64,000 nucleotides of DNA from Pterobdella sp. o SKG-2022 (lineage: Eukaryota > Annelida > Clitellata > Hirudinida > Piscicolidae): contig OZ038321.1 in the NCBI GenBank assembly GCA_964035795.1, forward strand, positions 10,240,285 through 10,304,284, written 5' to 3'. The notes below the pieces were generated by a model. It was not told the origin of the DNA, made no database searches, and was given only the letters and a program-made list of their open reading frames with translations. Shown here piece by piece: positions 21,861 to 33,388 of this stretch. Both the position numbers and the translations under genes were made by a program. Numbering within the stretch: position 1 is the stretch's first letter; every line of letters begins with the position of its first letter.

Positions 21861-22007
21861 CTAGTCTGAGCTAACGGCAAACTCAAAACTATCGAATTCA
21901 AGATGCAACGCTAAACAGGAGGTCACGTCATTTTCCTTTATAACATCAACGCCTAAAACGCATCCAATTTGCTTTTGACATTGAAAACCAAAGTGTTGAT
22001 GGCTGTG
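21861..22007 (-). other. Possible coding fragment, unrecognised
   Basis: From 22007 down, a frame of 48 codons reads HSHQHFGFQCQKQIGC, then GVDVIKENDVTS and LEFDSFEFAVSSD, ending at TAG (21861-21863). Amino-acid use looks protein-like for so AT-rich a region. It is preceded by an in-frame stop at about 22017, with no clear splice site, so it is either a decayed gene piece or chance. Family not recognised. Confidence 0.2.
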
Positions 22008-22756
22008 TTTATTCTATTGATACACTTGCTCGTGGTTTTTCCGTGTAACAGTTGAAACAATAAAATATACTTTACTTTAGGTGTAAGTTTCTAACATATG
22101 GAAATATGTGAAGTTTAGAATTTATTTTTATAAACTTTATCATATTCAAAGTTAATAAACCAAACAATTTTTCTATTAAGCTCACTGTTTCTTTGAAATG
22201 AAAAATTTAAAAGGTTTTGACCCATGATGGGCGTCTTAGTGGTGAACAACAAACTTTTGTGTTTGAGTCTATTACATAAAAACAAAACATTGTATGAAAG
22301 ACAAAAAAAAATTATTAATTAAGCAGATCACTTGAAAATGTAAGTTTCTCACAAAAAGCTTCGCGAAGTTTTGTTTAAGAAATACAATTGTCTTAAGTTA
22401 CTCTATTTTATAAAACATTGTTTAAGTGAAGCAAGTAGTCTTATTATGTATAAAAATCTAAGGAAATTTGTATATTGCCGGATTAAACACAGTATCATAT
22501 ATATATGATTAGCTTGATTTGCTTTTTTAGAAGTCCAACATGAATTTTTGGAAAATTCTTACATTCTACTTGTTAGTTTTTGGTTAGTTTCGAAAATTTC
22601 ATTATCTTTTCAAATAATATATTTTATAGCTAACTATGTTGCTTATTACGTTTTGCAAAAAACCCTTTTACGAAATGCATTTTTGGGCTCTTCTTAAAAG
22701 CTCGTAATATTAAAAAAAATGACTTAATATACTCATAATTTTTTTTCAATTTTTAG

Positions 22757-23019
22757 CTTCATTAACTTTGCTTGCTTATGAAGTCAAAGCCGACATTCAG
22801 AAGAAGTCTTATGACATGTTAAGAATGGGAAAAAGACAGACAAAAGTCTTTGAAGAAACACAAACCAAACAACAGCTTCTGGCATCTTTTTCGAATGATC
22901 TTGTTGGATTGGTTCAGACTTTACAACTAATTTTTCAGATATTTCTCGATAAAATAGTGGACCAATCAGAAGACAAAAATGTTAAACAGTCGCATTGGAT
23001 AGGAGAAATACAATTCTGA
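22757..23019 (+). CDS. Terminal exon of an unrecognised gene (coiled-coil-like)
   Basis: An excellent acceptor (T-rich tract ending TTTTTAG, 22740-22756) opens an 87-codon frame that ends at TGA 23017-23019. The peptide begins SLTLLAYEVKADIQKKSYDM, continues KRQTKVFEETQTKQQLLASF with a likely amphipathic helix, and ends KQSHWIGEIQF. There is no ATG near the start, so upstream exons should exist, but none was found in the 2 kb before it. AT-rich 3' sequence with AATAAA-like strings follows (about 23175). No domain recognised. It could also be a retained fragment of a dead gene. Confidence 0.4.
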
Positions 23020-23300
23020 AAGAAAAATTAATTTTTTTAGTTTGTTAAATTGAATTTTTTATAAAGCAAAACATGTTGATGAAAACTTAATTAAAAGATA
23101 AAAAAATTATGAGTTTTGGAATACTTATCTATTGAAATACAACAAAACCTTTGAAACCTGGTGTTCATTCTTTTATACAATAAAAAAAAATTAAAAGATT
23201 TTTTAGAAAAAATTATTTTAGGTATTTTTAATTTCAATGACGTCATCTAGCTTTTATTATTATTTTTAAAGTTATTTTCAATAAAAAATTTTTATTCAAA

Positions 23301-25177
23301 ATGACTCAATCAAAATTTATTAAAGAATTATGTAATTATCGTTTCACAAACTATATTAAAAATCGTGTGAAAAAAAATGAAAATTATAGATTTTTATTCC
23401 ATAATGACCTTAAAGAAAGAATTAAAACTTTTAGGCAAATGACGTGGGCAATCACCAGTAGAAGAAAGAAACATGCTTTATTGAAAAATACTCCAAAATT
23501 CGACCAAAAAATTACAAATAAAAACTGTGAACTGAATTATTTCAGAAGAAAACCAACCGAAATGATTTATTTAGAAGTTGTACGAATCGTGATTTTAATT
23601 GTTAAAATTTATGGCGCTATAAAAAGAAGTCAACCCAATGAAAGATTTGATCTAAATAAATATTTGATTGAATATATAGAAAAATTCAACAAACAAACTA
23701 AAAACAAAAAAACCTTCCATATTAATTACAACCATAAAGATTACATGAAGTCGAATAGAACTTCTGTCTAACGAAGCCATTAAAGCCATGCGTAAAAATG
23801 CCAATTTCAGATCAAAAAATGAAATAAAGATAATTTACACTCAAATGCTGAACTTGACTGTGTTTCATCAGTAATATACACATAAATGGAGATGGGTTCT
23901 TGCTGAAAATTTTTGGTTTTTAAAATGTGGCGCAAAAAGAATATTAACATTAGCTAATAGAAAACCAATAAAAATCTATTATATTTATAGTGGAACAGTT
24001 TTTTTAAGAGTGGATTCTGATACAGAAAAACAAGGAAAGCAATTTATAGCTCTGGAACGAGGATCTTTCATTGGCCACAACGCCAAATCATCTTATTGCG
24101 AGTGTGCAACAGCTTGTGAATTTCTTACATTAGACCGAGAATTATACATCAAAGAAGGAATATATGAAAATGAAAGCAAAGAATTTGAAGAAAGATTCAA
24201 CTTTTTTAGAAATTGGTCTCTTTTAGAAAATTGGTCGGACAATGCTGTATATGATATTGCTAACGTTAGTTTCACGAACAATTATTCCAGAGGCACCCTT
24301 GTCATGCGTGACAGAGAAGAAACAAAAAAAAATCTTTTATGGTTTGTGCTCTCAGGGGAAGTGGATGTTTTTAAAGTGATTGGAAGTGAATTTCCTTCAA
24401 CTTTAATGAATACCCAAAAAAAGTTCACGCTAAATCTGGATAGACACAACGTTTTTGGCACAAATGAAAGGAAAGCCATGACAAATTGCCCTTCTGTAAT
24501 TCCTTTAAACAATGAAAAAGATACTATAAGTAAATTAAGCATAAATATGATTGATGCCAAAAATCTCAAAAAAAAAGTTTTTTAGTTTAAAAAAATTGAA
24601 AAATAATCATTCAATGTTTCTAAGGATGAGAACTTTATATTCTGGGCAGTCTTACGGCTTGCATAACATAGCCCAAAATGTTTTGAATGTAGTTGTAGAT
24701 GCTGGTCGAAATTGTACAAATCGGTTTTGTCTTGTCAGTAAAGAATGTGTTTTAATAAGATTGTCATGCCAAGACCTCCAAAAGCTTACCGGAATTTTAG
24801 GAATTAATAAGACGCATATATTAAAAGAAATGTATTTCTATCATAGCGATAGTCAGGTACAAGACACAGTTGAACAAATATTGAAAAATAATGACTTCAA
24901 ACGAAAAACTATTGAATCTTGTGTATTAAATATGTCTAACAAAGCTAGAAATAAAATCTTCACCAAACACATGATGAATATTGATTCGGACATGGATTTA
25001 ATTGCGGGATCTTATGTAAAATATAACAAACCCAAGTCTTTCGTTCGTTTCGGTAACACTATAATACCCAAACCTTTGTCCACAACTGAAATATATAATA
25101 TTAAAAAAATTAAACAAAAAAAATGCCATAAAATACCCAAAAAATTACATCCAAAGTTCAATAAAAGTCACCATTAA
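23301..25177 (+). pseudogene. CNBD2: CNBD2-like cyclic-nucleotide-binding-domain protein, disrupted
   Basis: Frames run in series: 23301-23771 starts MTQSKFIKELCNYRF and contains YLEVVRIVILIVKIYGAI. After a shift near 23750, LLSNEAIKAMRKNANFRS begins the cNMP-binding region. A TAA at 23872-23874 interrupts it. The frame then continues through YYIYSGTVFLRVDSD, FNFFRNWSLLENWSD (24202-24246) and LLWFVLSGEVDVFKVIG. A shift in an A-run near 24572 leads to TLYSGQSYGLHNI and a Lys-rich C-terminus ending at 25177. The order, including the FFR...L...WSD block and two CNBD-like units, fits CNBD2, a protein linked to spermatogenesis. The phosphate-binding cassette lacks the canonical Glu and Arg. No introns appear over 1.9 kb, which suggests a retrocopy; no poly(A) or target-site duplication is obvious. 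Sequencing indels in A-runs could explain the shifts but not the TAA. Confidence 0.7.
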
Positions 25178-26389
25178 AATTTATTATTTTATGTGTACAT
25201 GCCATTTCATATATACAGTTTTTTAAATAAAAATGCTCATCAAATTTCAGTAAGACAAAAATTAATAATGATCAATATTAGAATAAACAAGATATGAAAA
25301 AACTAAAATCTATCCTACACCACTGTCTAGGAGGCCGAAATTCCTTAATAAATAAGACAATATGATGTACGAACGTTATTAAAATCTGGTTAAATAATTT
25401 TTTTATATTTTTGATTAAACAAATTTTGTTTTAGATAACGATTTTTCATTAATTTTTTAAAAAACTTATTCGATAAATTTTGAATATTTCTAAGTGAAAA
25501 AAAACCAAAATATTCCTAATAAGTAAGATAATATGATTAATAAATGTTATAGTGTCTCTAAAAATATTTTTTTATTTTTTAATTATAAAAATTTTTTGAG
25601 TTATTGTGATATCCTTTTTTTACTTTTTAGATATTTCACTTCTATAATTATTACTTTTATTATATTAGCTTCCAGTAATACATGTTGCTAGAAAAGTCTC
25701 TAGATGTTGTGACCCTTTGGGAGAAGCTATTGCTTTTTTACCCAAATTCTAGAAAAGCCATGATTGTTTTACAAAGATGGAAAAGCATGACGATAGTAAA
25801 CGAAACGCCTAGATGATTTACTGCAGCATGTTAAAAAAGTACAAAGCTTTTCGTTAACAAAGTAACATATTTTCTTAAAATATTGCACAGAAAAAAAACA
25901 AAAAAATGTGAAGAAAAAAAAATCTCAAAAATATGAATTATTTAGGTTTTGAAAGTAAAATATCAAATTGTAGGAAAGTGTTTTTCAGTCGAATAATATT
26001 AAAACTATGTTTCAACATATGACAAATTATTTTTAAAAAAATTATTTAGTACTTTTTAGAGATATTTATTGAGGTTTAGCTGAGAATGTATTCACTAACT
26101 TGCAAAAAAAGCTACTATTATGAGAGAAAACTTTTCAAAAAGATATTAATAATGATAAATATTAACCTTTAAACTTTTTTTTAGAAAAAAGAAATGTTGA
26201 AAACCATATAAAACTCAAATTTCGAAACTCAGAGTAACACTTGGTCAGTTTTCTTTCGCGCCATAACACCAACTTTCGAAAAAAAAAATTTAATAATAGA
26301 AACAAAAAAGAAACTAATACTATGTTAATAACACATTTATAATGACGCATGAATAAGCTGTCTTATATAGATAATTCAGGGTACATCAA
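25178..26389. other. AT-rich non-coding stretch
   Basis: No gene is recognised. Around 25680-25830 a short, less AT-rich patch can be read as VARKVSRCCDPLGEAIAFLP, then stops and a shift; this may be a relic of coding sequence but I do not recognise it. Confidence 0.5.
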
Positions 26390-26490
26390 ATCAAATATGA
26401 GTATGATTATAGTGGCATTAACTTCAGGAGTTTTTAGACCAGAGTATTATGAACTTTGAATTCAATGTAATGTAAGTTTTCTTGAATATG
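26390..26490 (+). repeat. Dispersed repeat family R2, copy 2
   Basis: Partner of 3283-3386, same orientation. Flanking sequence on both sides is unrelated to that of copy 1. Confidence 0.8.
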
Positions 26491-26699
26491 AAAATTTTAG
26501 AAAAACTGCAATTATAACTAAATAAACAAAACAGTTAACCAAGATTATATGAAAAAAAAGGTCTGTTGTTTGAAACAAAAGCAACCATAATAATACTTAT
26601 ATAAATGACATTTAAAAAACTGAGTTGATTTTATGAATGTATAAAAATAACTGAATCTGTGATAATAAACAAAAAAATATATATGGATAAAACTTTAAA

Positions 26700-29600
26700 T
26701 AAAAAATTTTGAGCAACAAAAGGTTAATTTTGGACAAAATTTGAACAGTTTATTTATGGTCGATAAAATGTCCACTATCGCAAATATTATTTCCGAGATT
26801 GATATAATTCAGACAGCACTCAGCTCATTACGAAGTAATGTTTTAAACTTTTTAAAGTCTGACGAACCCTCGGTTCCCAAAAAAAAAGGACGAAAACCGA
26901 AGACGATTACATCTTCAACATCTCAATCAGCTATCCGTATTTCCTCGAACACTTTATCTTCATCTTCCTGTTCGACCATTTCATCTTTCTCAATTCTCGT
27001 TCTACATTTTCTCCAGCTACCCCATTTTCCTCGAATAATTCATCTCTAACCACTTCTTCGACTAGTTCATCTCCTACTACTACTTCATCTTCATCAACCT
27101 CAGTTTCAACAACTTCTTAAACTTCATCTACAAGCAAGACATCTTCAACTTCTTCACCTTCTGCTTCTACAACCACTTCATCTCTTAGTTCAATTAATAA
27201 TTTCCCATCATTAATTTCCCTAGAATCATTCACACCAACTAATTCAATCACATCTATTCTCACTACTAACTCACTTCAACCTAGTTACAGCACTATTGTC
27301 AAATTAAAAAACATGCACACTCTCTCTCATCCATCCACTAACTTTATAAACAACAAATGCGGCTCAAGATGCGACGTACGGCTTGGGAATGACGGTCAGC
27401 CTCTCATCTTAAAGTCCACAATGTACCTTTGTCTACTAAATTCGCTCTCTTCAATCCTAGGTCTTCTCGTAGGAAGTCTTCTGTTATAATCGATACTATC
27501 CTTTTTCTTAAACTTGAAATTATTGCTTTGACGGAAACTCGGATTCCTGAAAACGCAGACAATATCACAAAATATAACATAGTGCCTCATTGCTTTCATG
27601 TCTTGCACTCTCACCGATCCATCGGCAAATGAGGCGGAGATATTTCTGTAATTTTCAGAAACTCCATTAGATTGGATGTCATTAAGTCCCCGTCTCGCTC
27701 TTCTTTTGAATCATTGACAGCCAAAGTGTCTTTTTCGTCACACTGTTTGTTTCTATCGGTGATCTTCCGTCCTCCAAACACCGGCAATTTTATCTGCGAG
27801 CTCACGTCTCATCTCTATTTGCTTTATTTTCTTTCTTCAAATTTTATATTGGCTGGTGATTTCAACACCCCAAATTGTACGTCTCATGACAACCCGCTTA
27901 GTGCTCTTTTACGTGAACTCGAGCTGGTCCAGCACCTAGACTTCCCCCCCACAGACTTGGTAACATCCTTGACCTCATCATTACTCCAAAACCTAACAGT
28001 CATCTCATACAAGAAATCGGCAGAAAAACTTTTGACTCTGATCACTATCTTATTTTATGCAATTTCAACCTCGCTCCTCCTCCCCTTCCCCTTCGCATTG
28101 TAATTTCACGTTCCTTTGAAAACTTTGATGATGCTGTTTTCGAGAAAGATCTCAGACATATCCATAATACACTAACTAATCTTTCTGATGTTCCAGTTGA
28201 AGAGTTTTTTACAACAATGAAAAACTCCTTTCAATCCCTTATCGACCACCATGCCCCCCTTCACTTCCACATCTTTCACCCCAGCAGTCACTTCCAGCAC
28301 AAGCTATCCACTGACGCCATTGCCGCCAAAAGAAAAAGACGAAAACTTGAGAGAAAAATTTCCTTATTGTTAAGATCATCCAAGCCTATTCCAGCCAGTC
28401 TTCTTGCTGCTCTCAAGGAATCTCGTAAGACTGCTCACGCTCTCATCTTTAAATCCCGGACTGATTATTTTAACAACATGCTTGCATCTGTCAAACCAAA
28501 CTCGAAAGTTTTTTAGAAAACTGCCAACTCCATCTTACATAGATCCTCTCCTACTCCGCCATGCAGCTCTTCAGAAACTATCAATCTTGTGAATATCTTT
28601 AGTAGCTTTTTTAAAGATAAAATCGTTCTTATTCACAAATCTTTGCCAACGTCCATTTCGCGCTGCACAGACCCTATTCTACCAGACAATCGAACAGCAC
28701 TCGCTTATTTTTCATTTGTCAGTATGAAGAAGTGAGTAGGCTCATTCGCTCTTTACCCAACAAATCTTCTCCATTAGATTTAATCCTCACATCCACTTTA
28801 AAACGCTTTTCTCACTTCTTTGCTTCAATACTTTCCAAACTTACCAACTTGTCTTTTTCACAAAAAATATTCCCGCCTCCTTTAAAACAGCACAAGTTCT
28901 CTGCTTAAAAAAGGCAATTTGGACCCTACCATTCTTTCGAGCTACCGCCCTGTTTCTAACTTGAGTATCATTTCAAAAATTATTGAAAGACTTCTCACGT
29001 TTCATCATTTCCTAATTTCAATTTTTTTCAATCAGCATATCACAAGCACCACTCAACAGAAACCACACTCCTACGCATCACTGACAGCCTTCGCAACATT
29101 TGTGCTACTGGATATGCATTCGTTTTGGTTTCGCTAGACCTTTATGCTGCTTTTGACTCTCTCGATCACAATATCTTAATTGATATTTTGGATAGACATT
29201 TTAATATTTCTGATCTCGCTCTTTCTCGGTTTCGCTCTTACCTCTCTCAACGTTCTCAGTTCGTTAAAATGGACAATTTCTCTTCTTCTCTTACATCACT
29301 CAACTCAGGCGTACCGCAGAGCTCCGTTCTGAGACCAATCCTCTTCTCTTTTCATACATCACCCAGGTGTAGCATTATTCTACAGCACGACTTGCTTTTT
29401 CACCAGTTCGCTTTTTCACTGGAGTTTCTCACCCAGCTCCTAGTCCCACTCTCCTTAAATTATCCAGTTGGCTTTCCGCTTTAAACTTCTGGTTTTCCCA
29501 AAGCCAATTGAAACTAAACCCTACTAAGAGTGAGGTGATGTTTGTCGGCAGCTCTCGTCTTTTAGCAAGACAATCTCCCTTCTGTGGTAACCCTCGACGG

Positions 29601-30326
29601 CACCACACTTCCTATATCTTCCAAGCTCAAAATCTTAGGTGTCACATTAGATTCAAATTTGAACTTTGCTCACTTTATTTCTCAAATAATCCATTTTTCC
29701 AATTTCCATATCTATGCCATAAAACAAGTACGCAAATTCTTACCTTTTTCCACTGCTAATGCTCTCTTTATCTCACTTGTTCTTTCCAGATTGGACTACT
29801 GTAATTCTCTCTTTTGCGGGCAGCCAAACTATCTTTTATGCAAACTTCAAGCCCTCCAAAACCACGTGACCAAAACGGTTCTTCAAGCTGATTATTTCAG
29901 CTCTTCCAGCGACTGTCTTGAGCGTTTGCACTGCTTACCTGTCTCCCAAAGATGCAAGTTTAAATTACTTTGGCTCATTGCATGCATTCTCAAGCTTGCA
30001 CAACCTGCTTATCTTTTTGATCTTTTGTCAATCAGACACACACGTCAACCACTCATATCTTTGCACTCTGGTCTCTAGCTTCATCAACCTGTTTCTTCAG
30101 GCTTGTTCAGTAGTCGCTCTTTTTCTCACCAAGCTCCACGTCTGTGGAATTCACTTCCTTCTAACTTGCGCTCATTGCCTTCTCTCATGAACTTTCGCAA
30201 ACTTTTGAAAACTCACTTATGCCATAAACATCCCTAGTCATAATCTCTTACAAAGCTTAAGCGCCTCTGAAGCAATATTGAATTAATAACTGTGCGCTAT
30301 AAAAATCTTAAAAACAATAATAATAA
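26700..30326 (+). mobile_element. CR1/L2-type LINE, near full length, disrupted
   Basis: The first frame (from about 26741) has a short helix-like segment (IISEIDIIQTALSSLRSNVL), a basic AT-hook-like PKKKGRKPK (26876-26902), and then a very long Ser/Thr-rich stretch to about 27230. The endonuclease follows (SVIIDTILFLKLEIIALTET, 27480-27540; ILAGDFNTPNCTSHDNPL, 27846). RT has LKKGNLDPTILSSYRPVSNL (28903-28960), VSLDLYAAFDSLDHNI (29128-29172), NSGVPQSSVLRPILFS (G-x-PQ-S-LRP; the usual LGP is altered) and LKLNPTKSEVMFVG (29506-29547). The YADD box is lost in a deletion or shift between 29370 and 29440. The C-terminal part has LKILGVTLDSNLNFAHF, LSRLDYCNSLFCG and LHCLPVSQRCKFKLLWLI (29930). The 3' end repeats at 1-152. 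Confidence 0.92.
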
Positions 30327-31224
30327 CTTCATTGTGTTTATCTTTTTTTTAATGGGACTTCCACATCATCACAATTGAAACCAGAAAGTGCTTATCTTTT
30401 TCTTTATTTCTACATTTTTTAATATTAATTAAATGATACTTTTTTTTAATCTTTTATAGAATTTTCATCCAAGTAATGCCAGTCTTTATCACCCCCAAAA
30501 AACCCTGAAGTGTCTTTCTTTGTAATTTTCGTTGTTGCTAAAGATGAAATTGTTGATATTCACAATTTATTCTTTTCCTATGGAGAGCAAAAAATCCGAA
30601 ATCATCCCAAAAGAAGTAGTTCTTGTATGTTATTGTACCAAGTTTTCGAATTTTGAAATAAAATTGCGTAATTATTTCAAATAACAATATTTTGAAATTT
30701 TCAACTGAATTATGTAGTTTTTAAGTATAATAATCGACTATTCGATTTATTAGTTTAATATAAATCATTTCTTTCTAATTGTTTTATATTTTATGAACTC
30801 AATAGTAATTTTCTTCGATTTTTTTGTTATACCTTTTGAAATTTATTTTCAGATTTCATATAAAAATATAATGAAAAAGAAAGTTCAGCAGAAAAAGTAG
30901 ATGGTGATTACTGACCCCAACATACATGGTGTATTGGAGAACTACTTCTACCCTTACTTACATTAGAGTTTTTCAATCATCAACAGCTGCCTTCCACATT
31001 CTTGTGTTATGTGCTATTACATCAATATCTTGGTTGAATAATTACATTTGAACTTTGTTTTCATTTAAAATACTTACTCGAAAAATTCTCAATGTATTTA
31101 TTTGAAGAAAATGATTTTCCGATGAACTCATAATACTACACTAAATGTTTTTTATATTTAAAAAAATTTAGCTTCAGCTCAGTTTTAAAACACTAGTCAT
31201 CTTTGTATAACTCTGAAAGTTGTT
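30327..31224. other. AT-rich stretch with one orphan open frame (30483-30656)
   Basis: Mostly non-coding. At 30483-30656, right after a possible acceptor (TGCCAG, 30477-30482), 57 codons are open before TGA. They read SLSPPKNPEVSFFVIFVVAK, then DEIVDIHNLFFSYGE and KIRNHPKRSSS. The hydrophobic run and codon choice look protein-like, but the polypyrimidine tract is weak and no neighbouring exon was found. Not recognised. It lies on the same strand as CFAP52 and upstream of it. Confidence 0.3.
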
Positions 31225-31350
31225 AAATATTATAGAAAGTATCAAAATTTGAATTAAAACTCATAATGTTTTTTTTCCTACTACCTCAGCCATTTTAACT
31301 TGGTCATCTGTTCTGCTTAGGCAATTTAAATAAATACTTTTCTAAATAAC
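31225..31350 (-). repeat. Second copy of the 3' part of the 5195-5690 unit
   Basis: The minus strand matches 5545-5690 on the plus strand: CAGAACAGATGACCAAGTTA, then AAAAAAAACAT.ATGAGTTTT and GATACTTTCTATAATATTTA. The peptide AEQMTKLK is preserved in both copies, with stops around it here. Confidence 0.75.
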
Positions 31351-31683
31351 TCAAAAGTAAGTCGAAAAACTTTCGCTCTGATCATTGAAAAATGAGTATA
31401 ATAAGAAATTAATACTTATAATATACAAAGTTTATTTAATATTGAAGTTAAAGATTACTTATACACTCCTTAATGTTCATATTTTAAAGTTACATAGAGA
31501 ACCATCAAATAAATATACTTCCATTAAAATTAATTTAATAATTTAAGAAAAGGTTTTTATCAGTTAAAAATTTATATTTATATTTATTTATATTTTGTAT
31601 TAAATTGTGTTTACTATTATTCTACTGTAATCTTTTTGGTCTATGAAAAACTTAAAATAGAAATTCTTTTGTTTACTGAGCAA

Positions 31684-31765
31684 TTGAGGCGAAGCTACCG
31701 TACGGCGTAAAGCTCATTTGCGGAGCCTTCACACACATCTCGACAAACTCACAAAAAAGTATTTG
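31684..31765 (+). mobile_element. SINE type-2 tail fragment
   Basis: AGGCGAAGCTACCGTACGGC, GTAAAGCTCATTTGCGGAGC and CATCTCGACAAACTCACAAA match the type-2 tails at 6391-6450 (-) and 34205-34280 (-). No tRNA-like head is present. It ends in an A-rich stretch. Confidence 0.7.
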
Positions 31766-31895
31766 ATTGTTTGATGAAAATAAAAATCTAGAAATTTAAT
31801 TAATTCAAATTAATTAAATATAACTATTTATTAATTAATAATTTAATAAAATTTTTTTGTTAACAAATAATTTCATTATATGTCCAACAACGAAA

Positions 31896-32138
31896 CGCAC
31901 ACGTAAAGGAAGTTTGAAATTCTATAGTTCGCGGTTCAGTCACGCTATTCAAACTTTTTAGTGGATGCTATCATATATAACCATGCATTATCAAATATAT
32001 TTGCTCTCATTTATATATTTCTACTTCCCATCTTACAGATAATTACTTTCTGTCAAAAGAAAAAAACTTGAAATATAAAGGCAAGTTTTTTAATAGAATT
32101 ATTGTTATGTGAGAAATCTTGACTTGTTTTATAAGAAA
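31896..32138 (+). repeat. Dispersed repeat family R3, copy 2
   Basis: Partner of 3985-4211. This copy keeps a longer interior, with an extra block around 32025-32045, and ends at CTTGAC..GTTTTATAAGAAA as in copy 1. Confidence 0.75.
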
Positions 32139-32689
32139 GGAATTCAAAAGAGGAAAAAGTTGTTGAAAGGCTTAAATTTTTCACCGTTGAACTCATGGTA
32201 AACTTTTTTATGATTAGCACGTGTAATTGTTAAATAAATTCATATAAACTCATTGCTTTAAAAAATTCTTCCACTTTTAAATATTACAGAATATGAACAG
32301 GAAAAAACTGAAAACCCGTATGCGCATATTTATTTACATAAATACTGCTACGCGAGGGATTCGACGTTGTTTTCTTACTATTTAAAACTTATGAAGCTAA
32401 TCTTTTAACCACAAACTCAAGCCTTGTTTAACACCTTTGGATGAGAGGATTCGGTATCAGTTGTCATTCTTTATTTAATGTGTTTGTTTCCATTATCAAA
32501 AATATTCAAGAAATAATAAAAAGACCATGGAGTTGTTAAAATTATCCAGGGCATTGTATGACTCAACCAACCTGAGATCTTTCTCATCCTCTATGCATCA
32601 ACAGTTCTCTAGCCCTCAACACCATTGTGCAAGCAAAATAAACTAATTCAGTGTTTGAAAACGCGTTAATAGGGGCTTCATCAAGTCAA
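32139..32689. other. AT-rich non-coding stretch
   Basis: No gene recognised. At 32550-32640 a less AT-rich patch (about CAACCTGAGATCTTTCTCAT) may be the degraded 5' part of the LINE that starts at about 32690. Confidence 0.4.
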
Positions 32690-32901
32690 CATTATAATTT
32701 TTGTTTATATGCTAAATAGCCAAAAAACCAAGAACATGAAGTTTGGAAAAAAATCTGGCATGATTAGTATAATCCTTGATGGAGTTGCATCTGAGCAAGT
32801 TGAAAAATGACCTGGGGAACTGTCTTTCAGAATGTGGTTACACTGAAAAAAATACAAGGGTATGGGTTGGGATAGCTAAAAATGTAGTTAAAATGTATTT
32901 A

Positions 32902-33000
32902 AATTAGCATCTGTTCCATAGTGTGTTTTGCTACATTAAATTTGTAGCAAGCGCTTTGATCTATAAGGAAAAGCGCTCTAAATAACGCATTAAATTACGC
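32902..33000 (+). mobile_element. SINE core plus type-1 tail (headless)
   Basis: AATTAGCATCTGTTCCATAG, GTAGCAAGCGCTTTGATCTA and AAAAGCGCT..AAATA.CGCATTA match 11043-11150. The tRNA-like head is absent, as in a 5'-truncated SINE. It sits inside the LINE at 32690-33720. Confidence 0.8.
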
Positions 33001-33122
33001 ACCTAAAACTAATCCTAACAGTTGGACTCAGACATGCAACCAAGAAAAAGCTAGTCAAGACCCTGATGGAAAGTGTGGTGCTGTATGAAGCTAAAAAGTG
33101 GACTATTCGCAAAGCAGATAAT

Positions 33123-33388
33123 ATCACTACTTTTAAAAAACTTTTTAAATCATTTATTTAAAACTGCCTTCAAATTTTAACTGTAATTGAACCTTTTCAA
33201 TTTTGCCACTTAAATACTCACATATAAAATATATAAAATCTTGTTTTATACCATTATAATCTTATTTTATAGTTTAATTCCAACATCTATGCTCATTCTA
33301 GTTATTACCATTATTTTTAATGTCATAATGTTATAAACGGGGGTGCCTCAGTTTCATGCTTTGGCACCTTACAAATCATTTCATTTCA
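33123..33388. other. About 260-bp insertion splitting a LINE
   Basis: The flanking LINE peptide goes directly from WTIRKADN to TRLEAMEM in related elements, so the AT-rich block between is inserted or replaced. It contains GGGGGTGCCTCAGTTTCATG and GCTTTGGCACC near 33338-33370, an imperfect GGTGCC.../...GGCACC inverted pair. No coding. Element type unknown. Confidence 0.45.

Larger units (their letters stand above)
20641..22756. other. AT-rich non-coding stretch, possible intron
   Basis: Mostly AT-rich sequence leading up to a splice-acceptor-like polypyrimidine tract at 22740-22756, so part of it may be an intron of the gene whose exon starts at 22757. It contains repeat R4 (20985-21200), repeat R5 (21745-21810) and a possible minus-strand coding fragment (21861-22007). 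Confidence 0.5.

Noticed and set aside
24093..24569. Minus-strand frames of 62 and 95 codons opposite the CNBD2-like copy
   Set aside because: Their composition mirrors the plus-strand gene and no family resemblance is seen.
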